Positions 13,397 through 26,400 of a DNA stretch of 64,000 bases are shown one piece after another (the stretch's first letter is position 1; every line of letters starts with the position of its first letter). Source of the DNA: Temnothorax longispinosus (lineage: Eukaryota > Arthropoda > Insecta > Hymenoptera > Formicidae); the NCBI RefSeq assembly GCF_030848805.1, contig NC_092365.1, forward strand, positions 6,758,001 to 6,822,000, given 5' to 3'. Below the pieces are notes generated by a model. The model had not been told where the DNA came from. It saw nothing but the letters and a program-made list of their open reading frames with translations, and did not search any database. The position numbers and the translations under genes were made by a program.

Positions 13397-13915
13397 AGTG
13401 ACAAAGTAACTCTGGCGAGCCGGATGGGACGTAAGGAAGAGAGAAAGAACGAGGATGGAGCGAAAGATGAGAGCGTAGGGAGAAGAAAGGAGGAAAAGGT
13501 TGGCGAGGAGAGAAGAGAGATGGGAGATGGGAGATGGTGGAGGAGAGAAGGACGGTTCAAGGAGTTAAGAAGAAGAAGAAGAAGAAGAAGTTAAGATGGT
13601 CCAGCGCAGGCAGCATCACCACACCGCAGCCGGAGGTGATGACCTGCTCAAGGCCACCCGCTCCCAACCTCTCGGACCGAGGAGGGGAACCACTCTTCTT
13701 ATTTTTCCTTACTCCCTTTTCTCTCTTTCAGCTCCTTACAGCTCCTCGATCTCTCTCGTTCCTTTTGCTTCCTTCCTTCTGCCTCTCTCTCCTTTTCGCT
13801 CGCTCAGTTTCCGTGCATCTGCCTTTCTTGGGCTCGCTGAACTTTGCATGGTCCTTTCTCTCCTCCCTTCTGTATCTATCTCGCCCTCTCCCTTCTATCG
13901 TTCTTCGTATATTTC
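13310..13915. repeat. Polypurine block followed by polypyrimidine block, with (GA)n and (AAG)n
   Basis: The plus strand is strongly purine-rich from about 13310 to 13600. This part includes a (GA)n run at about 13359-13393 and an (AAG)n run at about 13566-13590. After a mixed spacer of about 90 bases it becomes strongly pyrimidine-rich (about 13685-13915), with many CTCT and CCTTCC tracts. Long frames here, such as Ser/Leu- or Arg/Lys-rich ones on either strand, are products of this skew and not genes. Confidence 0.8.
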
Positions 13916-16900
13916 TGGATTTGTCCGATAACTCGGAAAATAATTGACTATTGCGAAAAATATTATGAGATGTAGAAATAGTAATCCAAAGACCGCACGC
14001 TGTTAACTTTGGATTTTTCAGCTTGAAATTAATTACGTCTAAATGTACATTGGATAAAAGGCCATCGTATATCACAAGTTTCAGTTCACGATCTTTCTAA
14101 TTTTGAATACTTGTGTTTTTTAACAATGCTGTGTTTTTAATGCACATTTTTCATTCGGTGGCTAGTAACAGTAGTAACAAATGGTCATGCGCGGCATTCT
14201 TTAAAGTAAATCCACATTAGGATGTCAACGAAGACGATTCGAGTAAAACTCACGATGAGTCTAAGCTCGTATGAACAGAAGAAAAATCGACCACAATACA
14301 AGAAGTCGTAAAACGACTGAGATCGCGCGACTAATCCGCTTGCCGCCGCGATAGTGTTCACCGACGAAGAATGCGATGCATCGTCGACGCAATGCAAAAA
14401 AATCAGGTTTTCCTAACTGTTCAATTCAACCGGCGACTTTTCGCAAATGCGATCACTCGAACATGCGAGATATGCATGCGCAAATTACCAGTTTTTGCAG
14501 AATTGCAAATCAAATAAAGTTTCCTATATTAGTTCAATAAAAATTGATTATAGGACGAAATTATTATTTTGGAGATAAAGAGTCGTGTCATCGAAATTTT
14601 TGATGAAAACGCTTTATGTGTTATATGAAAAAAAAATTTCTTTTATGAGGACTTCGCACTTTGGTGTACATTCACAGTTTGGTGTATCTGGTATTTAATA
14701 AACGCGGGTCAACTGGAGTCAACGGGGTGCAGCTGTGTTTACCGACGCAAACTATTACCTCGATTCATTATCAGTGACCTCTTTATGCACGTCTCTTATT
14801 TCGTAGGAGTCCTCTGTGCCGCCTGCCGTTCAACTTTTCTTAATTGAAATATCATCCAGAGATGTCCTACCGGTTGTACAACTGCAAACGCGTTTATAAA
14901 AATATATTTCACAAATACGACTCGAAGATACGCGTGATTTAAAAAAATACAAATTATTATGCATTTTAATCTGATTCTTTTCTTCACTTGTCGCCTTCGG
15001 GCAATCGGTTACTTTCGTTATTTCGACAGAATGACAGTGATTTCTCGCACGGTCGTAGCTACGGGGCCAGTGAACGAAGTTATACCCTTTCGCGCGCAGA
15101 CATGCTATGCTTAAAGGTTGATACGATAATGGTTAGACACACCGTGTACAATAAATAAATAGTACGCGCATTTGTTGCAGCGCGAGATGACGAAGCGAAC
15201 CTCGTGAGCAGGATTGCAGAATACACGGAGGAGAGAAGCAAGAACCCGAACAAAGGTAGAGAAATATAGAAATTATTATTAAAGATCTATAAAATATTAA
15301 AGATTTATGAAACGGGCTTAAATGGTAAAAATGCGCAATTTTTTGTTTGCGATCGGCGAACAATGTGGGACCGCAAAAACTAGAATCAAGCGTATTACTT
15401 TCCTGAACGATCTTATCGCGGAGACATTAAGGTATGACTCGACAATTTCGACAATACTATTACGTCTATGTGCAGTGGGGCTGTAGATTGTATTCACGGT
15501 CTCAGGTAACGAATATTCCGGATTACGGCGTCGTGTCCGAAGTCACTCCTTCGCGAAATGAAGCGAAAATGTCAGGCGGACATGCGACGTACGGTCAGCG
15601 TACCGGATCGGCCTGATCGATAACAATAGATATTATAAAGCCACGTGAATACTTTGCAGTTTACGCCGATCTCTCGTCCTTCGGCACGGTGAAAGTCCGC
15701 CAGGAATTCGCCCTCGATCGTGTTGCGAACTTCACATTGAGATCCTCCTGACATGTCACGATCTCGCTCGAGAAACCAGTAACGCTGAATAACGAACACC
15801 TCACGTTGCCTTGTAAAATAGCAACGAGCAACGCCGATCGTGCAGCCGTTGCCTACCCCAAGTCACGATTTTTAATCAGAATAGAAAGAAATGCTTAAAA
15901 TTTGTAATTTACATGCAGCCTAAAATCGAATAGTCAACAAAGTTATCCCGATATGCTAAAATGCTGACTGCTGCTTTTACAAGAAGAAATTAAGAAAAAA
16001 TTAAGAGTGGTCCTATAATGCGCGCAACGATGGAAAGATTAAAGTGCGACAGGAAATTGAGGCATCTTAATCATGCATTTTTTTCCCGATATATTGTATA
16101 AATTTAAAAGCGTGGAGAATCGTGGATAATAACAAATGCCTCTCTCTCCTCGTCTTTTATCTTCGCAGGTACGCAGATACGTATCCGCGTAGTTTTGTCC
16201 CGACACGCGGTAGTTCCGCGAGTAGATGCAACGAACGGTCGCTATCAGTCTTTTACCTTTTTTCCGTAAAAAATTAATTGGATAGGATTCTCGCGGAGTG
16301 ATTCGCTTCCTACTCGTTTTACAGCCCGCTCCCACGACGCAGGCACGAGCGAATGTCGGCGATGGTAAGCGTCATCGGCCTCTCGAAGCACGTACACATC
16401 GGGCCCGCCGCGTTTAATGCCAATGTTTCCGCATTCTGGAATCTTATTTCTGAACGGGGAATATTCGCTGTCTAGCCGGTGCGGTGGCAAAAATGTATTG
16501 CCGACTGCTCATGCCGTGTCAAATCCTCTCGGTGAAACCGCGCGCGAACATCAGCCGGACGCGCCGCGCCGCGCCGCGCCGCACCGTGTCGAGATTTTAT
16601 GGTCCGCATACATACTCGGATGCATACGCCGGGTAGTCCGAGATTCGTTCGAGAGGATTGCCGATTTTATCGTAGATAGATATCGCAGATAGAATTAATC
16701 GTCATCGCGATGCGGCACTTCCGCGATGTAAAATTTTATTTCTGTCCACGAAACGTCGGGCTGGCACCTATAACGGCGAAAATATGACGCCAAACTCGTT
16801 TGAGTCTTTCAGCATTACGTTAGAAACTGGAGATTTAGCTCTTGTGGATCAAATAGAAAAGGAATATTCCTGAAATTCCAACCGATTTCTCTCATGCTTC

Positions 16901-17277
16901 CGATGAGAGGTTCAAGCGCGTTGGGAAATATAGCTCTCTCTCGGTATCCCTTCTTACGAAATGTGGGAATTAATCCGCGACATTCGGGACGTTAAATGAA
17001 TCTCTCGCGATATGACACTTCTCACTTCCGCGCGAGAGTGTCAGAAGTTAAATGTGATAAATGGACACTATGCCCGTGTCGGCACGATGTAACGCGAGTC
17101 CACGTCTTATTTAAGGAACTTTTAAGCATTCGCGACAGCGCTAATATCATGGAAAAGGTAGAAAGGTAGAAAGGTGATGTAACGCGTGAATCAGAGTGTG
17201 AGATTACCGAGCAAAACCATTAGATTTCACAACCAGAATCGGCCGCATCGGCTGTCCTTTTATTCAAGTTCGTCTTT
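13916..17277. other. Gene-free stretch
   Basis: No supported gene, RNA or mobile element. All frames are short and lack domains. Confidence 0.45.
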
Positions 17278-18710
17278 CGGACGACACAGCGCGCCGTGGG
17301 GCCGAATGAAACTTCATGTTTCAAAAAGGCTGTATACAGTCTCGAAATTTGAACCGATTTCGATACTTTCTTTTTAATAAAGCTAGTAAAATTTAGAACT
17401 TTGTCGAGTTAAATTTTTGTCTTTTATTTCCCTTTTTTTAATCAGACATAAATAAGTAAACAGTAGATATCTCCTCTAATTTAATTAGGCGGATATTAAT
17501 ATTGAACTTAATTATTCAAACCCTGATTAAGCTTGAAAAAACCTTATTGACCAGATTGACATAGTCTCACTAAATCTTACCTTATCTTAACAAACAAGAT
17601 TAATTAAAATAGTACAAGAGGCTCAAGAGGCACGCAATAAAGATTTTAAACATTTTAGAGAATTTAATACACGAAAACATAACGGATTGGTAACAAATGA
17701 AGACATTACAAGTATAAGCTTTTGATCTCTTCAGATCATTTCGCACTGACAATGAGTGGAAGCATTCTCCAACTCCGATATACGCGGAAGCTCAAAATTT
17801 GTTAATTACTTAAACTTTATTAACAATAATTAACAATAACCTTATTAACAATAATTAATAAAAAATTGATTAAATTAATAGAATTTAATCTTACTTCGTT
17901 CAATAGTTCTTATCTACTAAAATTAGGTATTATTTCAATTAAGCTTATTTATTAAGATAAGATAAAATTTAGTGAGACTAATAAGTAAGATTTTTTCAAG
18001 CCTAATCAGGGTTTGAATATTTAAGTTCAATATCAATATCTGTCTGATGTTATATTAGATGATATCTACTTTGATTATAAAAACTTTCTGAATTAATAAA
18101 GAAGGGAAGTAAAACAAAAATCTGAGTCGACAAAGTTGTTCGAAATTTTATTAACTTTTATTTAAAAAAAGAAGCATCGAAATCGGTTCAAAAGGACCCC
18201 GCACAAAATCAATGGAAAAGTGGCCCCAGTCAAATTGGCTGAAGTTTTAGTACGATGAAGTTCAGACTGTCCTAATCAAAAGTCTCAATGGCTGCAAATT
18301 CAGAAAATGCCCAGTTTCCGAGATACTTGGTCTCAAACTGTTGAAATCGACGATGACGGTTCACGAATGAAAAGTCCTATTTTTAAAACTTTATGAATAT
18401 ATTAAATGCATGTATATTTTCACAAACATGCTGACCATCCTAAAACTGTCTGACACATATCAGAAGAACTTTCAGACGTGTTGCAAAGCTTTGAAAACAG
18501 GGCTTTTTTATTCGTGAACCGTCATCGTCGATTTCAACACTTTGAGACCAAATATCTTGGAAACTGAACTTGCTCATTTTCTGAACTTGCAGCCATTGAG
18601 ACTTTTGATCAGGACTTTTCCATTGGTTTTGTGCGGGAGATCCTTTCGAGACTGTAGCCTTTTTTGAAACATGAATTTTCATTTGGACCCACTGTGTGGC
18701 GGCGGTTGGT
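17278..18710. mobile_element. Composite palindromic TIR element, ~1.43 kb, no transposase
   Basis: The outer ends are inverted repeats. The left end near 17295-17350 contains AATGAAACTTCATGTTTCAA, then AAGGCTGTATACAGTCTCGAA. The right end near 18655-18710 carries the reverse complement, with small differences. Inside are two further palindromes. The first spans about 17380-18180: ACCCTGATTAAGCTTGAAAA pairs with its complement near 17990. The second spans about 18197-18640: CCGCACAAAATCAATGGAAA pairs near 18620, and AGTCTCAATGGCTGCAA pairs near 18590. No transposase remnant is visible. It looks like a non-autonomous DNA transposon, possibly with one foldback inserted in another. Superfamily is unassigned because I could not find a matching target-site duplication. 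Confidence 0.75.
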
Positions 18711-21700
18711 ACAGATTATCTAATATCTGCACGGTATTACGCGTTAAATGCTATCGAACATTTCTTCTCGTGTAATTTTGTGAGTGCTTGTTGAACGCAA
18801 GCGAACTCGTGTGTACAAAAAATCAAATTGCAAAAATTAGAATGTTACGCGGAATATAATTACGAATTGCGAAGTTGTTACTGATACAAATAAAATAATC
18901 TGTACGAGATAACGATCTGACAAGTATTACGTGACGAAATGTAAGTAGGAAGGAATACGAAATCGTTTCTAAATGTCCGCAACTCGAGATAAATTCTTTA
19001 ATGTTCGGTGTATTAAGTTGCTTTACCCAATCTGAGCTACGAAAAAGAGGCTGACTTTTCCGAAAGCGATAAGTTACGTACATGACGAGACGAAGTATGC
19101 TGGAAGATATATAAAGTATGTTGGAAGATACATAAAATTTGGTAAAATGTGTGCAACGGTACGATACAGTGCTGTTCACTATTCTAACATATGTGTATGT
19201 TTCTGTAGAGAATCAATGAACGTCGAACACAAAGAACGTCGCGCGCTTTAATCGGCATCTGAAAATAAATGATTTAGCCACTGTAACACGCGGATTTATT
19301 GCTAAATACATTGCTTCACATCGGACGATATATCATTTAGGATGTTTAACGACGCGAATGTCACATGATGGCCATATCGGCCGATGAGACAAAAAAAGGG
19401 AGACCATTATTAGAGGAGATAAATATAACAATTATTAATCGTGTCGTGTGTTACAAGGTTCCACACCTCCGTACACTGACGCAACGCGAACGATTCGAAT
19501 CTCGGTGCCAAGGACAAGTGGGCTTTTAGTGACGGCATTGATTTTGCGGCCTGCCTCTTTTCTTTTCCAAAACAGTATTCCGGCGAAGAAAGCCGCTCGC
19601 CGCACATTGCGACAGACATAATTCTCGCTTTCAGAAAGTATATGCGCGATGATGTAATTTATAACCGCAATTTACGTACGGTATAACCACTATTATCATA
19701 TACCTGCACGGAATCAGAATACATATGAGCATGCATAATAAGAATGATTTTAGTCGTGATAAGTAAAGCAATTGCATCCTTAATATTCATTGATCAATAT
19801 TATTTCTACGTCAAGAATTCTTGCAATTATAATTCCTTCACTGCAAATCCAAATGTTATATTAGCCGAAACTCTTCTTACATATTTCTGGCCGTTTTAAC
19901 ACGATTGAACGTATTAACTTTTATTTTAATACGATTAAACGTGTTAAATGACGTAATTTAACACATAGAGAAACACGCAAAAAGAGCTTCTGTCTAATGT
20001 GTCATTTTTAGACGTTTATGCGTGTAACACATTTGGATTTGCAGTGTATTGCAGTTATAATTGCAATTTGCAGGATAGAAAAAAACATTAGATAGGATAG
20101 ATGTACAAATTTTTCGATATTTGCATCGCGTTTCAGATTTATAAATTTCACGCTTATGTTGTTAAATACACGTCTAATTTTAATGTGCAAATAACTAGAG
20201 AATGTAACAACGTTCTCTAGTTTCTATTGATGAATCATTTAATCGCCCACGGAATTACTAAGCGACGTAACTCAGTGGCATGACAAAATCGTCGTCTCAT
20301 CTCGAAATCGATTATATCGCATAGCGGTATTCCAGCTCAGCATAGATTCTTCCGGTACGCGTCCTACGACTTTTCTCTGGCGAGCGAACGGTTTCGTTTC
20401 GTTGACACATTCCGCAAGATTAATCGACTCGTATAGCTGGCGTTCGGGCGACATCCCGCGAACTAGTACACGAGACACGGAAATCTACACATTCCAAGAG
20501 AGCCTGTCGTGTCTCGTGCAGCTAATTTATAACGTATGTGTTGCTGTTTCGCTGTCATCTCGATGGATTAGAAATAAATCTCGAATATCCGCGAATGTGA
20601 AGTGTATATGTAATGAGAAGCGACGCGCGCTTGGATGGCATCCAGCGATCCAATGCGGATCAAAGAAGAAGTTGAAGAGGGAAACACGGGCCGCGGGTAA
20701 TGAGGGTGAAGAACGAAGTGATACGCGCGAATACACGCGGATTTTTTCGCTCACAGTATAATGCCTGCAAAGAATGTAATTCCGAGCAGCAGAAGTTAAA
20801 AGCGTGGCCGCCGCGGTGGCACACTGAAAACTAGCGAGACTATCCCTTCTCTCGGTGCCACGAAAGCGCTTGTGATGTCGGCGCAAACCGCGGAAGCTGG
20901 CCTCGACGAGCAATGTCGCCCAGTCTTACGACAGCCTTCTTGCCAGTACGAACGAGAACTTCGGCCCCGTTGTTTTCTCCTTCATCTTGACGATACACGT
21001 CAACGTTCTTCGGGGAATCGTTCCGCGCCGACCGGAGCTCAGAAACTCGCGCAAAACGCGCGCGATGCACTTCTTCCACGTGAAAGTTTGCCATAACCGC
21101 GAGTCGAGTTATGTACTCTTTGATGATTGAAATTAATTGCCTGTCAAACTTAATGCTCGCAAAGTGGTTGTAAAACAGGACTGGTCCTCGCGAATTCTGG
21201 CTGGTTGTAATCGCGCCGTGTCTAATCAGGTATATTATCCGGTATGCTGTCTGTTTTTGTGTGTGTGATCGGTTACTTTCAACTTAATGCATCAGTGAAT
21301 GCCGAGCGCACGTTATTCAGCCTCAAGCCTTCATATATATATTTGTCTAGTAGTTTTGTTAGCTTTCTCACTAATCTATTGTACAATAATAGCTAATTTA
21401 AAGAATAACAAATAAGATCTTAATTTACTTTTAACAATTTGTTTAACTGATTGGTTATAATGATATGATAATTATAACTTCACCACACGTTCGTAATCAA
21501 ATATTTGCCAAGATGGAAATATGTTACGACGCCCGACACTTGTGATGTTTTCTTTTCTACTACATTATTATTTCGAGACAGCACAAAAAGCAATTTCTTT
21601 ATTTCAAATCGAATATTACTCTGTTTTTCAAATGTAAATTTATATTTATTGTCATATATTTGCATCACTTATTGAGAACTTTTATTATTGAATATTGTGT

Positions 21701-23349
21701 GTAGATCGGTTTTTGTAGTTAATTGCCAAAAATAAATTCTCCAATTGTACAGAGTGGATAACAAGTGGATTAAACTCATGCATACACATACGCAAAATTC
21801 ACGCATACTTGAACGCACATTTACGCACACGACGACACGCGCGCGGTGTCTCCTGATCACCGGTACAAATATGGTGCGATCGTCTGGATGGTGCATCGAA
21901 AACCATCAAGCACCGCGAAAGTTGCATCTGTTGCGCGTGCATACGATCGACGATTAGTTACGTCGTACTGCACTGCGCCAGGAATGTTAATCAGTAGTTT
22001 AGCGCGGCGCGCTTTATTAACTGTGAATTAAAGTTAGTCAGTGTTTCGCGGTATGACGGCATACGTAAGCGTTCGGCAATGCGACAGCATATATGCACCG
22101 ATGATATGCAATTTACGAGCGGCTGAATATTTTAAGAATTCTATGCTTGTGCATATTTCAAAGCTCATAGATAGATAAGGAGAGTCCGAAATAAAACTTA
22201 ACATTTCGATATCCATTGCGAAGAGTCATGCACCGTAAACTTGCTTGATTTAAATATTCCTGCTTAGACTAGATAACGTACATACATGCAAATGTTTTGT
22301 CAATAGATTTGCTTTAGAATGTGAAAATCCTTGAAATCATGCAAATCTATATAAGCCAAGTGATCCGCACCTTCAAATTGAGCGACAAAAAATTCAGAGT
22401 AAATCTTATATAAAGTGCGGTAACAAATTAGAAATAAAAATCCGGAATAAAATAAAAATTAAAGTAAAATAATAAATTGTTCAGAATGAAATAAAAATAT
22501 TTAAAGTAAAACAAAAATTTGGAATAAATCTTAAAAACGAGATTAATATGGGAGATAAAGTTTTTTTCTTAAAAAGTCGCATTTTATGAATGAAAAGCAA
22601 AGCCTTAAAATTCGATAGAGACTGAACTCTCTTTCAAGGGTACATTGAATTCATTGACAAAAGTGAAAGATCGCAAAATTGTGCGCTCGCTTGATTCATC
22701 AGACGAAGAGCATGGAAAATCGAAGAGATGATGTCATTTTTTAAACGATAATACGTTCACTGTGCGATGTACAATATGTTGATATATGCGCGATGAATCA
22801 TTCGAGTGGTTTGCTGGTTCGCTATTTAATGGTGCAAATATTTTTACCGATGCAATACACTTCCTTTCCGCAAGAATTCTTAAAGCATAACATAATACTT
22901 AACAGTACATATTACATTAAAACAAAAGAATGCTAAAATGAATTTTACAAGGTGTACAGAAGAACTCTTAATGGAGAGACATTTTTCGTCATAAATATAC
23001 ATATATAACTTCAGAAATGCTGTACAAAGAATAAAAAATATTTTCAAATCTCTTTGACTATAAGCAACGAGGATAGTGCTATTCAAATTTCCGCCTCACC
23101 TTGAATTTGCTACCTTATCAGAAAATGAAACAGATCCGATATTCTATACAATAGCTTGTTAAAATGTAATTGAAATAGCATCATACAATCTATTATCTTA
23201 TTTCTTTTATCACATTTAGGAAGAAATTACATTAAAAAATCGTATTATGTTGTATTATACTTTAACAAATTTTTATCGTCCAAATTTCACATCTACAAAT
23301 TCTGTATAGCTTTAATGAACATTAAAATATTTCAATTGCCATATTATAA
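18711..23349. other. Gene-free stretch upstream of the PDZ gene
   Basis: No supported exon. A small perfect-style palindrome lies at 19893-19948 (arms TTTTAACACGATTGAACGT and its near complement). The 22380-22560 part is strongly A-rich on the plus strand. Non-coding upstream exons of the PDZ-domain gene may lie here but cannot be recognised. Confidence 0.4.
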
Positions 23350-23424
23350 TCTCAAAATTCAAACTTTTATATCGATATCGAGGATGTATTCGGGAATACT
23401 GTTGCAGACACGGTAAATGGTAAG

Positions 23425-26400
23425 ATGGAGAACTGCGGAGGCGGCCAGCGCCTGCCCCCGGACGGGGACGAATTTCCAGCGGCGTACCAAGAATTCAGCA
23501 ACAGTAGCAACCAGCCACCGTACAGATATATCGCCGCGACAAGGACAGCGACGATAACCACGAATGGCGGTGGATTGTGCAACGAGAACGAGCCGTTCCG
23601 TGCCGGCGAGACTCTTAAAATGCTCGCGAACGACAGCAACGTTGTCGGTTCGAGGAGCATTATTCTACCCGATAGCAAGATGACGTTCGCAGGCGCTGAA
23701 AACGTGAGGCAGGATATAAACAAAGCCGCTCTGGCAAATATGGAGAGCGTCCGGTCCGAGATGGGCAAGGCTACGTCGGCCAATATGGATAATATATGTC
23801 AAGACGTGAAGTCCACCGAGGTTACTAACGAAGAGAAAAAATCATCTTATCATATCTCGGAAGATATCGCGAAGAAAAACGCTCCCGTCGTCTCAACGGC
23901 GAATTCTCTTTATTCTTGTCAGACGACTAACAGCAATTTAATGACGAGCGAGAAGAAAATGGAGATCGCCGGATATTATCAGAAGGACGTAACGACGATC
24001 GAACAAGTGCCAAGCCACGTGGAAAAGGACACGCCTGTTGATATGCCACCGCCTCTACCATTGACAGGTACTCATTACTTACCTAGCTTCGAATTAATCC
24101 TCTCCTCCGTCCTTTTTCTCCAAGAAGCAACGTTAACATACCAAAAATATATTATTAAATTATTTAATTCAATACTTCCGAGAAGATTGATTTCTTCTTC
24201 CTTTGAAATCATCTCGAACACATTGCATTTTTACATCATCTCCGCGTTTCTTACATCGTTATACCTCTTGTAAAAGTACATTGCATTATTCGCAGGTCCG
24301 CCAAAAATCGAGCAAACAGTTTTGCACGCGAGAAACGTTCCTACGACAGAATCGCCGCAGAGAAAGTTTTCCTTGAACGGCGATCTCTGGCGACAAGACG
24401 ACAAGTCTGAGCGATCTGTTCGAGACAAAATTGCCATGTTCTCGTCGCAGAGTAGCCTTGACGCGCCCCTATTTCCTAATACCGTGACAGCGACAGCAGC
24501 CACGAGCAACAGCAAACAACGCCTCTCCAAGTACAAGTCCTCCGAAGATGTTTGGAATGACAAGAGCAGCGGACAGAAGGACCGACCGTCTTTCTTCCCC
24601 GACAGGACGCAGAGTTCTTTCGATCTGACCGATTCGGCCAAAACTATGACGGGTGATGATTCTGCGAAGAAATATAGCCAGAGGTCGCCCAGTTTGTCTC
24701 AGACTATTCAACCTGCTCTGTTGAGTTCAATCGCGCAAACTACGCGAGTCCCAAAGACGCTACCAATCGTTCCGCCGAAAACCACATCACTGCCAAGTCC
24801 GTCCTCGTACGACAAGCAGAATTTCTTAAGTACAACGACGAAGAATTATTGCGCAAGCACCGCTGAAAGCGGCAATTTGCAGAACGCCGTGTATTCGAGT
24901 AAAACTGTGGGTTCTTGTAGCAATTCTAGCAACTCGGTCAAGACAACGAGCACGCCTTCATTAGCGCGAGCTACCAGCTTCTCAGGCCCGACACCCTTCA
25001 CGCAAAATCGAGATTCTCTGACAACCGATTCCATCAGTAACTCACAAATCTCAAGGACGAATTCCTTGGCGTCCACGTTTAGACGACCCGGAGAAGATGT
25101 CAGAAAAAACAGCTTAAATCAGCTGATCGAACAGAGACGAAGATCGATATCGAAGCTACGTGGTCTGGTTATACCGGAAAAAGATACCGTGCCGATCGAG
25201 CAACCTATCGTCGATCTACCGGAAATCAAATCACGAGATTCGATATTATTGCATCAGGTAAGATTTGAAGTATAATGCAATTCACCAAATTTTTGCAAAA
25301 TTTATCAGCTATTATTTTGGGAAATCAATTTTTATGATTAGACATCAGATTTTTTATATACAGATTGGTGGAAAGAAGCGATTAATAACTAAGATTATGT
25401 TATTTATAATATCCAACATCTTTATACTGCAACATATGTTAGGTATAAATATGTTGGACATTATAAATAACGTAATCTTAGTTATTAATTGGTTTTTTCC
25501 ACCAATCTGCATATAAAAAATCCGATGTCTATTTACGAATGTCTTTCTATATTTTACGCATGCAGAAATGTTCAAAATAATGCTACGTTGAATATACGTT
25601 TTCCTTTTCCAGATACCAAAGGCAAACATTCAGGACAAGTGGGGGTCTCAAAGTTCCTTAACCAGCAACGCCAGCACGGCGAGTCAGCCCTTGAAAGCGA
25701 CAACGTCTTTCAAGATGCCGGCGCCTCAGATCCACTCCAAGTACTCCCCGGCTTTCAAGAGAAAGTCTCTCACGGTTTATGGCACTTCAGTGACAACGAG
25801 CTCCGCGATGAACGGCAGCAGTCCGATGAAAAGTTCACAATCAGCCGCGATGCCCACGTTTTCGGAGCCGCCGAAAAGCCTGGAGAGTATTTGCAGCCCG
25901 ACGAGAAGCGATTACAGCTTCGAGTTTGCGTCGACAACTAGTTCGCCGGATGGCACGCGTACTAGGCCGAGGACGATGCAGAGGAAAGCTCGCTTGGATT
26001 ACGATGACTCCGATAACGATTCGGCCGTGAGCAGCTCTCAGAGCAGCATATCTCGCGGCTTCAGTCCGCCGATGTCTCCGGTACCATCGGAAAGATCCAC
26101 CGTCTCATCGGAGAGATCTTACGTCTCCGCGGAACTGAACTGCCAACGTCGACCCTTGATCGCGGACGGTTTGAGTAGAATCGCTGTCGCGCGGGATATC
26201 AGAGACCCAATTGTTGCATCCGACAAAGATCAATTTACCTCCAGGATAGGTGTTCTCGGTGAACGGACCTACCTGGTCGAGAGATCGTCTTCCAGCAGCA
26301 GCGGCTCGAATCCGCGCTCGCCACAGCCGAACGAGCTCGTGTCGAGGAGCTCGCAGATCCCTCAGCGACAACTGAGGCGGTCGAACAGCACTGATACAAA

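Noticed and set aside
12571..13560. Frames of 171 and 189 codons on opposite strands
   Set aside because: They overlap each other, have extreme Arg- or Ser/Leu-rich composition driven by CpG and GA/CT tracts, and show no domain.
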